Of a DNA stretch of 64,000 nt, positions 15,243 to 24,389 are shown piece after piece. The stretch is from assembly GCA_035690885.1 (NCBI GenBank), contig DASSKC010000062.1:1-64000 (forward strand), given 5' to 3'. Positions within the stretch are counted from its first letter, which is position 1. Each line of letters begins with the position of its first letter. Both the position numbers and the translations under genes were made by a program. The notes under the pieces were generated by a model. The model did not search any database, had not been told where the DNA came from, and worked only from the letters and a program-made list of their open reading frames with translations. The DNA comes from Oleiagrimonas sp035690885 (lineage in GTDB: Bacteria; Pseudomonadota; Gammaproteobacteria; Xanthomonadales; Rhodanobacteraceae).

Positions 15243-16580
15243 TCACGGTTGGCGCGCGTTGCGCCTTGAGCGCGATCCGCCATTGCCGCGCTTGGGCGCG
15301 TGCGCATGACCGCCGCTGCGACCACGCGGATCCTGCTTGGCATGCGGGCGCCGCTTGCCGCGCGCGTTCGCATTGCTCTTGGGGCGGGGCGTGCGTGCCT
15401 TTTGCTTGGGGCGCGCATTGCTGTCCAGACGCAACGGTTGTGCGGGTTCGTAGCCGGCGACGGGAGTCATCTCCAGCGGATCCTTGAGGATTTTCTGGAT
15501 GTCGCGCAGCAGTCCGGTCTCGTCATGGCAGACCAGCGAGATCGCCAGACCGGTAGCGCCGGCGCGTCCGGTGCGGCCGATGCGGTGCACGTAGTCCTCG
15601 GCCACCATCGGCAGGTCGTGGTTGATGACCAGCGGCAGCTGTTCGATGTCCAGCCCGCGCGCGGCGATATCGGTAGCGACCAGCACCGTCACCTTGCGCT
15701 CCTTGAAGTTTTTCAGGGCACGCGTGCGCTGGTTCTGGCTCTTGTTGCCGTGGATGGCGGCAGCACGCAGTCCGGACTTTTCCAGAAAACGCACCAGCTT
15801 GTCGGCGCCGTGTTTGGTGCGGCCGAAGACCAGGGTCTGGCGACGGCTGTCCTCGGCCAGGATGTGCAGCAGCAGGTCGCGTTTGCGCTCGGCATCGACC
15901 GGGTGGATGCGATGGCTGACGGTGGCGGTCACGGTGTTGGGCGGGGTCACCTGCACCTTTACCGGATCACGCAGGAACTGTTCGGCCAGGGCCTTGATCG
16001 GGCCGGCGAACGTGGCCGAGAACAGCAAGGTCTGGCGCTTGCGCGGCAGTTGCGCGACGAGCTTGCGCAACGCCGGCTGAAAGCCCATGTCGAGCATGCG
16101 GTCGGCTTCATCCAGTACCAGGATTTCCACGCCGCGCAGATCGACCGAACCCTGGTCGAGATGGTCGATCAGCCGCCCGGGCGTGGCGACCAGTACGTCC
16201 AGACCTTGCTGCAGTGCCTTGAGCTGATTGCGCATGCTCACGCCGCCGAAAATGGTGGTGCTGCGCAGCGGCAAGCCCTTGCCGCAGTCGCGCACGCTGG
16301 CATGCACCTGGGCGGCCAGTTCGCGGGTGGGGGTGAGGATGAGCGCGCGCGGACGTTTGACGCGCGGGCCTTCGGCCTTTCCATTCGGAAACAGGCGCTC
16401 CAGCAGGGGCAGGGCGAATGCGGCGGTCTTGCCGGTGCCGGTGGGCGCGCTGGCCATGACGTCGCGCTTTTGCAGGACCGGCGGAATGGCTTCGGCCTGG
16501 ATCGGCGTGGTGGAGGTGTAGCCCTGGGCCTTGAGCGCGCGCAGCAGCACGGGCGAAAGCCCGAGGTCTTGGAATTGCAT
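15243..16580 (-). CDS. rhlE: DEAD-box ATP-dependent RNA helicase RhlE
   Basis: The product has 445 residues and starts MQFQDLGLSPVLLRALKAQG with the Q-motif region. Walker A is ASAPTGTGKTAA, motif II is VLDEADRMLDMGF, SAT is FSATF, and the C-terminal RecA domain has VLVATDIAARGLDIEQL and HRIGRTGRAG. A basic tail of about 60 residues rich in Lys/Arg/Gly/Asn follows, as in RhlE proteins that act in ribosome assembly and cold adaptation. An upstream in-frame extension to 16859 exists but lacks family character. GGAGCAAATAAC precedes the chosen ATG. Confidence 0.92.
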   Translation of the reverse strand: MQFQDLGLSPVLLRALKAQGYTSTTPIQAEAIPPVLQKRDVMASAPTGTGKTAAFALPLLERLFPNGKAEGPRVKRPRALILTPTRELAAQVHASVRDCGKGLPLRSTTIFGGVSMRNQLKALQQGLDVLVATPGRLIDHLDQGSVDLRGVEILVLDEADRMLDMGFQPALRKLVAQLPRKRQTLLFSATFAGPIKALAEQFLRDPVKVQVTPPNTVTATVSHRIHPVDAERKRDLLLHILAEDSRRQTLVFGRTKHGADKLVRFLEKSGLRAAAIHGNKSQNQRTRALKNFKERKVTVLVATDIAARGLDIEQLPLVINHDLPMVAEDYVHRIGRTGRAGATGLAISLVCHDETGLLRDIQKILKDPLEMTPVAGYEPAQPLRLDSNARPKQKARTPRPKSNANARGKRRPHAKQDPRGRSGGHAHAPKRGNGGSRSRRNARQP

Positions 16581-16898
16581 GTTATTTGCTCCAGAAACAG
16601 ATGCCGCGACGCAAGCGCCGAAACATCGGAAATACCCGGAGCGTTCCCTGGGAACCGCGCTGCGAGCGAAAAGGGGAAAGTGGAGACGACACCGCGTCGC
16701 CTCGTACATGGGCCTGGTGCCGAGCGGGCAGCGGGCGCGCGCCACAAGCGTGGCAATCAGCGCGTCCCGCAAAGGGAAATGCGGCAAACAGGTCCAGTGA
16801 ACCCCGCCATTGTACAGCGTATTGTCGGTGTGGTGTTGCTTGCGTTGATCAAGCGTCATGGAGCGGCCGACGCCGTGGGCGCTCCATGACGGATCAAC
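16581..16898 (-). other. Intergenic stretch upstream of rhlE with a long stem-loop after terC
   Basis: No gene is evident. CGTCATGGAGC (16854-16864) pairs perfectly with GCTCCATGACG (16881-16891), extended by TTGATC/GATCAA (16845-16850, 16892-16897) with a small bulge. The structure starts directly after the terC stop and is a likely 3' hairpin of that gene, although no T-run follows. The remainder would be the rhlE leader, which is often long in cold-regulated helicases. Confidence 0.45.
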
Positions 16899-17888
16899 TC
16901 AACCGTTGGATGCTGCAGCCTGGTCGCGGCGGCTCTTGAGCAGGCTGGCGATTGTGGTGATGGTCAGTATCGACAGGATGATCACCAGCGACAGCCAGGT
17001 CGGGATGGCCGGCAGCAGATGAATCGGCTCGCCGCCGTTGAGGAACGGCAGGGTGTTGGTATGCATCGCCTCGATCACCAGCTTGACGCCGATGAAGGCC
17101 AGTACCAACGCCAGGCCGAAGCTCAGGTACACCAGCCGTTTTAGCAATCCGCCGATGAGAAAGTACAACTCGATCAGGCCGAGCAGGGCGAACGCGTTGG
17201 CCGTGAACACGATGTACGGCACATCGGTCAGCCCGTAGATGGCGGGGATCGAGTCCAGCGCAAACAGGATGTCGGTCATGCCGATGGCCAGCATCACGAT
17301 CATCATCGGCGTCATGTAGCGCTTGCCGTCGATCACCGTGGAAACCTTTGCCCCGTCGTACTCGTCGGTGGTGGGCAGCACTTTTTGCGCCAGACGCACC
17401 ATGAAGTTCGGTTCGTAGGCTTCGTCGTCGTCGTGTTTTTCCAGCCCCAGCTTGATGCCGGTCAATATGAGGAACAGGCCGAAGATGTAGAACACCCAGC
17501 TGTAGCGCGCAATGGCGGCAGCGCCGACCAGAATGAAGATCGTACGCAGGATCAGCGCCACGATGATGCCGACCAGCAGCACTTTTTGCTGGTACGCGCG
17601 TGGCACCGCGAAGCTCGACATGATGATCACGAACACGAACAGGTTGTCGATCGACAAGCTGTATTCGGTGATGTAACCGGCGAAATACTCGATGCCGTGG
17701 TCCCACCCCCATACCGCTGTCAGGCCGGCGCCGAACACCAGCGACAGCGACACGAAGAAGGCGGTCCACGCGCCGGCTTCCTTGATGGACGGTTCGTGGG
17801 CGTCGCGGATGTGCGTGAAAAAGCTCAGCGCCAGCAGCGCGACGACGCCGGCCACGGTTACCAGCCAGATCCAGAGAGGTACTTGCAC
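16899..17888 (-). CDS. TerC/Alx-family integral membrane protein
   Basis: The product has 329 residues with about nine membrane helices. The signature EYSLSIDNLFVFVIIMSSF and the second acidic motif GMTDILFALDSIPAIYGLT are the paired acidic transmembrane motifs of TerC/Alx. Family members move Mn2+ out of the cell or support metalation of exported proteins, and were first linked to tellurium resistance. A cytosolic Asp-rich loop (EKHDDDEAYEPN) lies mid-protein. The GGAGG-like sequence upstream is weak but fits the ATG used. I looked for a manganese riboswitch upstream and found none. Confidence 0.9.
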   Translation of the reverse strand: MQVPLWIWLVTVAGVVALLALSFFTHIRDAHEPSIKEAGAWTAFFVSLSLVFGAGLTAVWGWDHGIEYFAGYITEYSLSIDNLFVFVIIMSSFAVPRAYQQKVLLVGIIVALILRTIFILVGAAAIARYSWVFYIFGLFLILTGIKLGLEKHDDDEAYEPNFMVRLAQKVLPTTDEYDGAKVSTVIDGKRYMTPMMIVMLAIGMTDILFALDSIPAIYGLTDVPYIVFTANAFALLGLIELYFLIGGLLKRLVYLSFGLALVLAFIGVKLVIEAMHTNTLPFLNGGEPIHLLPAIPTWLSLVIILSILTITTIASLLKSRRDQAAASNG

Positions 17889-18008
17889 GTTGGAGCCTCC
17901 AAAATGGGGGGACAGCGTTGGGGGTGTGAGCTTACTACGTCCGCATGTGGTCTCTGGACATGCATCCGGCGCTTTGTTGGCTACACTTGAGACCGGATTT
18001 CGGCATGG

Positions 18009-19385
18009 ATGGTTCCCTTGCGCAACCTGACTTTACTGCTTGACTTCGACGAGCAGTACCACCGCGACCAGCAACAGGATGAGGAATTTCTGCATCGTCG
18101 GGACCGGCAGCTTGCCGTCGAGCGCGGCATCGACGGCAGTCGTCGCTCGTTGACGGCCTGGCTCGGTGCGGTGCGCGGTCGCGATTGCGCGCATGTGTCC
18201 GGCGATCCGCGCTTGCGCGTGTGGGGCTGGTTGCGTGCGTTGTTCATCGCGGCGGGCGTGATTTTCGGCGCGGCCGCGATGCTGGGGCTGCTCTACTATG
18301 ACGGCGGGCGTCGCATCAGCGTTACGCTGATCATGGCCGTGGCGCTGCTGCAGTTGCTGCTGGCGCTGATCACCGCCGCACAGTCCTGGATCGGCTGGCA
18401 GCCGTGGCGGGGCGTGTTCCGCGATGTTCTGGCGCGCGCATCGAACGAGCCGCGTTCGATGTTGCGGGCGCTTGCGGTGCCGTTGGCGGCGCGCGTGGCA
18501 CAAAGCGGCGGGCTGGCATTCGGCCTCGCCGCGTTTGTGGTGCTGTTGGGGCAGGTCGTGGTTCATGATCTGGTTTTCGGCTGGAGCACCACGTTGCAGG
18601 CTTCGGCGCCGGCCTATCACCAGTTGACCACTGCCGTGGCCTGGCCGTGGCGAAGCTGGCTTCCCGAAGCCGTGCCGTCGCTGCACCTGGTCGAACAGTC
18701 ACGCTATTTCAGCGTCGGGACGCACGTGGTTTCCGACCCCGAAATGCTCGGCATCTGGTGGCGTTTTCTGGCCATGTTGTGGCTGAGCTACGTCGTGGTT
18801 CCGCGCATCGTGCTGCTGGGCTTGGCGCGCCTGCAGCTGGTGATGCGCGTGCGCCGGTTGTTGGCCGATCATCCGGGACGTGCCGCATTGCACGCGCGTT
18901 GCACGACACCCTGGGTCGACAGTGGCGAGGGTGCCGGCAGTGGCAGGTTGCCAGCCAGTAGCGCCGGCCCTTCGGTACCGCCGGCGGCAACACCGGGTCG
19001 GGTATTGATCCGCTGGGCCGATGCGGGCGACGCACGGCTTGCGCACGACTGGCTCGGCGCCGATGCGGTGACGCTGTCTGCCGGTGGTGCCGCCACGCTT
19101 GATCAAGACCAGGCAAGCCTGGACAAGGCGCGCACCATGGGCGGGCCGGTGATCATCGTGGCGCGGGGCTGGGAGCCGCCGACTGGCGAGTTGGCCGACT
19201 TCATCGAGCGCGCCGGTACGCTGCCGGGCAACGAGACCATCCAGTTGTTGCCACTTGCTGCGGGCAGTCCGCCAAGCATGATCGGGGAGCCGGCACTGGC
19301 GCCGTGGCGACGGTTTGTCGAGCGCTTGCAAGCATCCGCCGCCGTCGTGGTCGTGGATGTGCCCGGCAAGGAGATTCACCCATGA
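18009..19385 (+). CDS. DUF2868 membrane protein, partner of the downstream GTPase
   Basis: The product has 458 residues. The first 60 residues are soluble and charged, then come four or five membrane helices (LFIAAGVIFGAAAMLGLLYY; ISVTLIMAVALLQLLLALI; FGLAAFVVLLGQVVVHDLVF; FLAMLWLSYVVVPRIVLLGL). A C-terminal cytosolic domain follows with VLIRWADAG and PVIIVARGWEPPTGELADFI. This arrangement is DUF2868. Its stop overlaps the start of the GTPase gene by ATGA, a pairing that recurs in proteobacteria. The role is unknown; a membrane anchor or effector for the GTPase is the natural guess. Confidence 0.75.
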   Translation: MVPLRNLTLLLDFDEQYHRDQQQDEEFLHRRDRQLAVERGIDGSRRSLTAWLGAVRGRDCAHVSGDPRLRVWGWLRALFIAAGVIFGAAAMLGLLYYDGGRRISVTLIMAVALLQLLLALITAAQSWIGWQPWRGVFRDVLARASNEPRSMLRALAVPLAARVAQSGGLAFGLAAFVVLLGQVVVHDLVFGWSTTLQASAPAYHQLTTAVAWPWRSWLPEAVPSLHLVEQSRYFSVGTHVVSDPEMLGIWWRFLAMLWLSYVVVPRIVLLGLARLQLVMRVRRLLADHPGRAALHARCTTPWVDSGEGAGSGRLPASSAGPSVPPAATPGRVLIRWADAGDARLAHDWLGADAVTLSAGGAATLDQDQASLDKARTMGGPVIIVARGWEPPTGELADFIERAGTLPGNETIQLLPLAAGSPPSMIGEPALAPWRRFVERLQASAAVVVVDVPGKEIHP

Positions 19386-20815
19386 GCGGGTTGCCGCGTT
19401 TTGCCGTCGTCGGCCATCCCAACAAGGGCAAGTCGAGCATTGTCGCCACGTTGGCACAAAACGACGGTATTGCCATTGCGCTGGAGCCGGGGACCACGCG
19501 CGACAGCGACGTTTATCCGCTGCGTGTGGATGGCGACACGCTGTACGAGTTGATCGATACACCGGGTTTTCAGCGACCGCGCCAGGCGCTGGGATGGATG
19601 CGCGAGCACAGCCGCAGCGCGTCAGATCGCCCGGACACGGTGCGCGCCTTCGTCATCCAGCATCGTGGCGATGCGCGTTTCCACGATGAGTGCGAATTGC
19701 TGCAACCGATCATCGACGGTGCCGGCATCTTGTACGTGGTCGATGGCTCGGTGCCGTATTCCAGCGAAAACGAAGCGGAGATGGATATCCTGCGCTGGAC
19801 CGGACGACCCAGCCTGGCGTTGATCAACCACATCGGCGATCACGACTGCAGCGCGTCCTGGGAGGCAGCGCTCGGCCAGTATTTTCGCATCGTGCGCCAT
19901 TTCGACGCCGTGCGCGCGCCATTCGAGGAACACCTGGGCCTGTTGCGCGGTTTCGGCGAACTGGCATCGGGTTGGCGCGAACCGCTGGAACGTGCGGTTC
20001 ATCACCTGCGCGAGCAACGCAAGCGGCGCGACACGCAGGCCGTCACCCTGATCGCCGCGGCACTCGGTGACATGTTGAGGCACACGGAAACCAGAACCCT
20101 GCGCGAAGGTGCCGATCGCGGCGAGGCGGAGTCCACGTTGCGCCAGCGCTGGCGCGACTGGGAACGTCAGCGCGAGAAACAGCTCCGCCAGGACATCGAG
20201 AAGCTGTACCGGCATCGGCGCCTGGAACGCCAGGAGCGCGATCTCGCATGGGATGCCGACGACGACCTGTTCAGCGAACGCACGCGACATGCGTGGGGCG
20301 TCAGTCGCGCCTATCTTGCCGCTGCGGGCTTCGGTGCCGGTGCCTTGGGCGGTGCCGGTATTGATGCATTGGCTGTCGGCCACACGCTGGGCGCCGGCAC
20401 CGTGATCGGCGGGGTGCTGGGCGCCGCCGGCAGCATCTATTACGGCGGCAGGCTCGACCGACTCAAGTTGGGTCCGCTGTCATCCGGCGGTCAACAGGCG
20501 CGTTTCGGACCCGTGCGCGACCCGCAATTCGGCTACGTGGTGCTCGGTCGCGCGCTGGAACATGCATGGTGCGTGGCGCGCCGCAATCATGCCGGCCGTG
20601 ACCCGCTGGCACTGGGCGACAGTGGCGACCGCTGGCTGCAACACCTGGGCAAGCGGCAACGGATGTCATTGCAGAAGGCGCTGCTGGCGCCGCCGCGCGA
20701 TGCGGGTGATGCGCGGCGGCGCGAAGCCATGGAGGCGGCAATCGATGACGCGATGACCGCGTTTGATGCCTGGCGCGCTGGGAAGGATGTCCCGATCAGC
20801 CGCGCACCTCGGTGA
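19382..20815 (+). CDS. Era-like GTPase with C-terminal DUF3482
   Basis: The product has 477 residues. The G domain is N-terminal: P-loop FAVVGHPNKGKSS (G1), TTRDSD around the switch (G2) and LIDTPGFQ (G3, DTPG), followed by strand LALINHIGD in place of a strict NKxD (G4), so base specificity is uncertain. After residue 200 comes a charged coiled-coil stretch (QREKQLRQDIEKLYRHRRLE), then a Gly/Ala-rich hydrophobic hairpin (GFGAGALGGAGIDAL) that could insert in the membrane. It ends inside the convergent argD gene by 20 bp. The two-gene unit with DUF2868 is conserved but uncharacterised. Confidence 0.8.
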   Translation: MSGLPRFAVVGHPNKGKSSIVATLAQNDGIAIALEPGTTRDSDVYPLRVDGDTLYELIDTPGFQRPRQALGWMREHSRSASDRPDTVRAFVIQHRGDARFHDECELLQPIIDGAGILYVVDGSVPYSSENEAEMDILRWTGRPSLALINHIGDHDCSASWEAALGQYFRIVRHFDAVRAPFEEHLGLLRGFGELASGWREPLERAVHHLREQRKRRDTQAVTLIAAALGDMLRHTETRTLREGADRGEAESTLRQRWRDWERQREKQLRQDIEKLYRHRRLERQERDLAWDADDDLFSERTRHAWGVSRAYLAAAGFGAGALGGAGIDALAVGHTLGAGTVIGGVLGAAGSIYYGGRLDRLKLGPLSSGGQQARFGPVRDPQFGYVVLGRALEHAWCVARRNHAGRDPLALGDSGDRWLQHLGKRQRMSLQKALLAPPRDAGDARRREAMEAAIDDAMTAFDAWRAGKDVPISRAPR

Positions 20816-21986
20816 TCAGCGCATCCAGCCACGCCAGCATCGTGTCGATTTCGTCGGCCGATACATTCAGTGCCGGCATGAAGCGCAACAGATTGCCGCG
20901 CGGCGCATTCAGCAACAAGCCTTCAGGTGCGCGATTGCGCGCGGCCTCGACCAGTGCCGGACCATCGTCGCGGTCCATTTCCAGCGCGCGCAACAAGCCC
21001 TGTCCGCGTTCGCCGTGCATGCCCCATTTGTCCGACAGCGCATTCAAGCCGGCGGACAGCTGCTCGGCACGCGCGTTGACGTCGTCCATGAACCCGGGTG
21101 CGGTCAGCGCATCGAAAACGGCGACGCCGACCGCGGTCATCAACGGATTGCCGTTGTAGGTGCCGCCCTGATCGCCGGGCTCGAAGCAGCTGACGGCTTC
21201 GCGTGAACACAGGGCCGCCAGCGGTACGCCGCCGCCGATGCCCTTGCCGAGAGTCATGATGTCCGGCTCGATGTCCGCATGCTGATGCGCATACAGCTTG
21301 CCGGTGCGGCCCATGCCTGTTTGCACTTCATCCACGATCAGCAGCATGTCGTGTTCGCGTGTCAGCGCACGCAACTCACGCAGGAACTCGCCAGTGGCGG
21401 GGAGCACGCCGGCCTCGCCCTGGATGGGCTCGAGCATGACGGCGACGGTGTCGCTGTCGATCAGCGCGCGTACCGATTCAAGATCATTCAGGTCGGCCTT
21501 GGGAAAGCCGTCCACCTGCGGTGCGAACTTGCGGTCCCAGCCGGGCTTGCCGGAGGCCGACATCGTCGCCAGGGTACGGCCATGAAAGGCATGGTCGAAA
21601 GTGATGATCTTGTACGCGCCGTTCTTGTGCAGCTGGCCCCATTTGCGCGCCAGCTTGATGGCGCCTTCGTTGGCTTCGGCGCCGCTGTTGGCAAAAAACA
21701 CGCGGTCAAAACATGATGAGGATACGATGCGCAGTGCCAGGTCGATGGACGGCTGGTTGTACAGCGCCGGGGACGGGTTGATCAGTGCCCGCGACTGCAG
21801 TGCCAGCGCCTCGACCACGGCCGGGGGGTTGTGTCCCAGACAGTTGACCGCCCAGCCCTGAATGAAATCCAGATAGCGCTTGCCGGTGTCGTCTTCCAGC
21901 CAGGCACCGTCGCCGCGGACGAAGATCTGGTCGGGGCGCGAGGTGATTTCCATCAGGGCGTTCAGCCCGGCACGGTCGGTGGTCAT
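20796..21986 (-). CDS. argD: Acetylornithine / succinyldiaminopimelate aminotransferase family
   Basis: The product has 396 residues. PLP-enzyme class III features are FANSGAEANEGAIKLARKWG (about 98-117), FHGRTLATMSASGK, the PLP-binding Asp in LLIVDEVQTGMGRTG and the Schiff-base Lys in IMTLGKGIGGGVPLAA (about Lys248). ArgD transaminates N-acetylornithine with 2-oxoglutarate in arginine synthesis and also serves the lysine branch. The start at 21986 gives the family N-terminus; upstream open frame is not supported. The stop region overlaps the convergent GTPase gene. Confidence 0.88.
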   Translation of the reverse strand: MTTDRAGLNALMEITSRPDQIFVRGDGAWLEDDTGKRYLDFIQGWAVNCLGHNPPAVVEALALQSRALINPSPALYNQPSIDLALRIVSSSCFDRVFFANSGAEANEGAIKLARKWGQLHKNGAYKIITFDHAFHGRTLATMSASGKPGWDRKFAPQVDGFPKADLNDLESVRALIDSDTVAVMLEPIQGEAGVLPATGEFLRELRALTREHDMLLIVDEVQTGMGRTGKLYAHQHADIEPDIMTLGKGIGGGVPLAALCSREAVSCFEPGDQGGTYNGNPLMTAVGVAVFDALTAPGFMDDVNARAEQLSAGLNALSDKWGMHGERGQGLLRALEMDRDDGPALVEAARNRAPEGLLLNAPRGNLLRFMPALNVSADEIDTMLAWLDALITEVRG

Positions 21987-22118
21987 GGAGCGGGTCCGGC
22001 AAATGAGTGTGGGGACCGATACTGTAAGGCGATTGACCGCCGCTGTGTCAGGACGGGTCGTGATGAGGGCGCGAATCGGCGACAATGGGCGGTTTGATTG
22101 ACGCGGAAACATGACGTC

Positions 22119-23294
22119 GTGAAGTTCGATGTACTGGTCATCGGCGGCGGTGCCGCCGGCTTGATGTGCGCGCGGGTCGCCGGCCAGCGCGGTCGACGCG
22201 TGTGCGTGATCGAGCACGCCAACCGGGTCGGCAAGAAGATCCTGATGTCCGGTGGCGGACGCTGCAACTTCACCAATCTTGGCGTAACGCCGGAGAATTA
22301 TCTCTCCGCCAACCCGCATTTTGCCAAGTCCGCGCTGGCACGCTACACGCCGTATCACTTCATCGACATGGTCGATCGTCACGGCATCGCCTGGCACGAA
22401 AAAGAGTTGGGCCAGCTGTTTTGTGACGACTCGTCCAAGCAGATCGTGCGCATGCTGCTGGACGAGTGCGCGGCCGCCGGAGTGCAGATCGAGACATCGT
22501 GTGATGTTGATGCGGTGCGTCATGCCGACGGGTGTTTCTCGGTGCGCACATCCCGTGGCGTCGTACAGGCCGACGCGCTGGTGGTGGCCTGCGGTGGCCT
22601 GTCGATTCCGCGCATGGGCGCCACGGGGCTCGGCTACGAACTGGCGCGCCAGTTCGGGCATGTCGTGTTGCCGACGCGCGCCGCGTTGGTGCCCCTGACC
22701 ATGAGCGGCAAACACCTGGAACGCCATCATGATCTGGCTGGCGTCAGCCTGCCGCTGGCGGAAGCGCGTGCGGGCGGACAGGCGTTTCGCGCCGGCATGC
22801 TGTTTACCCATCGCGGCATCAGCGGGCCGGCCATCCTGCAGATTTCGTCGTACTGGCAGCCGGGTGACGAGCTGCGCGTGGACTTGTTGCCGGCGTTCCG
22901 GGGTGGTTGGTTGTTCGAGCAGCGCCATGCACGTCCCGACGCCAATCTGGCCACCGTGCTCACCGAAGCGGTGCCCAAGCGGCTGGCCCATCGACTGTGC
23001 GAAACCTGGTTCGACAACCATCCGATGCGCCAATACGCCGAAGCGCAATTGCGCGACATCGAGAATCAGCTGCACGATTGGCCGATCGTCGCCAGCGGTA
23101 CCGAGGGCTACCGCACCGCCGAGGTCACGCTCGGTGGCGTGGACACCCGTGGACTGTCATCGCGCACCATGGAGTCCAGACACGTGCCGGGCTTGTATTT
23201 TGTCGGCGAAGTGGTCGACGTCACCGGCTGGCTGGGCGGCTACAACTTCCAGTGGGCGTGGGCTTCCGGACAGGCGGCCGGCGAGGTGGCGTGA
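22119..23294 (+). CDS. FAD-dependent oxidoreductase, HI0933/YhiN family
   Basis: The product has about 391 residues. FDVLVIGGGAAGLMCARVAG is the N-terminal FAD dinucleotide fold, followed by KKILMSGGGRCNFTN, the hallmark of the HI0933/YhiN family, then LVVACGGLSIPRMGATGLGY. The C-terminus has GLYFVGEVVDVTGWLGGYNF with QWAWASGQAAG. The reaction is not established; members are flavoproteins resembling tRNA- or aminoglycan-modifying oxidases. Start is uncertain: GTG 22119 gives the family N-terminus, TTG 22098 adds seven residues. It is divergent from argD with a 130-bp gap. Confidence 0.8.
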   Translation: MKFDVLVIGGGAAGLMCARVAGQRGRRVCVIEHANRVGKKILMSGGGRCNFTNLGVTPENYLSANPHFAKSALARYTPYHFIDMVDRHGIAWHEKELGQLFCDDSSKQIVRMLLDECAAAGVQIETSCDVDAVRHADGCFSVRTSRGVVQADALVVACGGLSIPRMGATGLGYELARQFGHVVLPTRAALVPLTMSGKHLERHHDLAGVSLPLAEARAGGQAFRAGMLFTHRGISGPAILQISSYWQPGDELRVDLLPAFRGGWLFEQRHARPDANLATVLTEAVPKRLAHRLCETWFDNHPMRQYAEAQLRDIENQLHDWPIVASGTEGYRTAEVTLGGVDTRGLSSRTMESRHVPGLYFVGEVVDVTGWLGGYNFQWAWASGQAAGEVA

Positions 23295-24233
23295 TCAGCG
23301 CTGTGCACCCTGCGGGAACTGGACCTTGTCCGGTTCGCTGTTCAGGGCGGGCAGGGCCCGACGCAGGATGCGATTGCGGCGTCCGGTCGTGTCCAGGGGC
23401 TTGACCGGATAAGACACCACGGCCTCCAGCCAGGCGTAGCTGTTGACCCGGAAGTAGACCGCGGAAGCGGTTTCCTGGTCGCCTTCGTGATCGGCGTGTT
23501 GCTCGGCGAAGTCGTCGTCGGCAGCCTTGCGCAGGCACGCCTCGACAAAATCCAGGTCACTGGTATAGGCAATCTGTACCGGCGTCTCGTTCCATATGTA
23601 CGGCTTGAACGGGCCCGAATAATTGATCGCCTCGGACTTCAGCACCGTGGCATTGGGGAAGCGGATGATGCGTCCACTGGCGCGGTCATTGCCCAGATAC
23701 ACGCCGTTGCATTCGCGTAGTGTGGTGTCCAGGTAGCCGATCTCGATCACGTCGCCGCGCATGCCGTCGATCTGGATGCGGTCGCCGACGTGGTAGGGGC
23801 GCCGGAACACGATGTACAGCCAGCCGATGAACGAGGTGATCGGTGCCTGCAGGGCAAAACCCAGCACCAGCGATATCAAGCCGAAACTGACGGCCGCGGC
23901 GTACAGGTTCTGGAACGCGAACGCGATGATGACGATGGCGATCAGCACGTATTTGGTCAGCCGTGTCACTCGTACCAGGTTGTAACGCACGCCATGGCTG
24001 TCGCCGGCGCGATCGATCAAGCGTTCCATGAGGCGACCGGCCAGCACGATGACCATGATCGAGAACAGCGCCAGGCTCAGGCGTTTGACCCATGGTGCGT
24101 AGTGTTGCCATTGCGCGGCGAAGTCCGGCTGCAGGCGCGCCACAAGGCCCAGCTCCAGCACGTAGTAGATCACCAGAAAGAGCAGGGCCAGCAGGGCGCC
24201 CTCCCAGATGCGGTACTTCTTTGATCGCGTCAT
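23295..24233 (-). CDS. Small-conductance mechanosensitive channel (MscS family)
   Basis: The product has 312 residues with about four N-terminal membrane helices. The pore-lining helix contains NLYAAAVSFGLISLVLGFAL, followed by the MscS beta-domain FRRPYHVGDRIQIDGMRGDV and IRFPNATVLKSEAINYS. The cytosolic C-terminal domain is of usual size. The channel opens under membrane tension to release osmolytes. The chosen Met (MTRSKKYRIWEG) removes an in-frame, non-family extension. The stop meets the convergent flavoprotein stop with no gap. Confidence 0.85.
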   Translation of the reverse strand: MTRSKKYRIWEGALLALLFLVIYYVLELGLVARLQPDFAAQWQHYAPWVKRLSLALFSIMVIVLAGRLMERLIDRAGDSHGVRYNLVRVTRLTKYVLIAIVIIAFAFQNLYAAAVSFGLISLVLGFALQAPITSFIGWLYIVFRRPYHVGDRIQIDGMRGDVIEIGYLDTTLRECNGVYLGNDRASGRIIRFPNATVLKSEAINYSGPFKPYIWNETPVQIAYTSDLDFVEACLRKAADDDFAEQHADHEGDQETASAVYFRVNSYAWLEAVVSYPVKPLDTTGRRNRILRRALPALNSEPDKVQFPQGAQR

Positions 24234-24389
24234 GATCCGGCCACTTTGTCCCGTGTGGATGAAAACCGTGTATGCCTCACGGTAGCGAAAATCGGACGCA
24301 AAGTGCACGTCACGTCGTTTGCAGTCGCTCGCGCAATGGCGTGGGATACGATAAGGACTTTCGCCATGTTCGATTGCGGGAGTGAGCCC

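Noticed and set aside
17889..18008. Possible manganese (yybP-ykoY) riboswitch before terC
   Set aside because: The conserved core elements of that riboswitch could not be found in the 120-bp leader.
21987..23075. N-terminal extension of argD into the YhiN-like gene
   Set aside because: The frame is open but the family N-terminus begins at 21986 and the extension is antisense to the flavoprotein.
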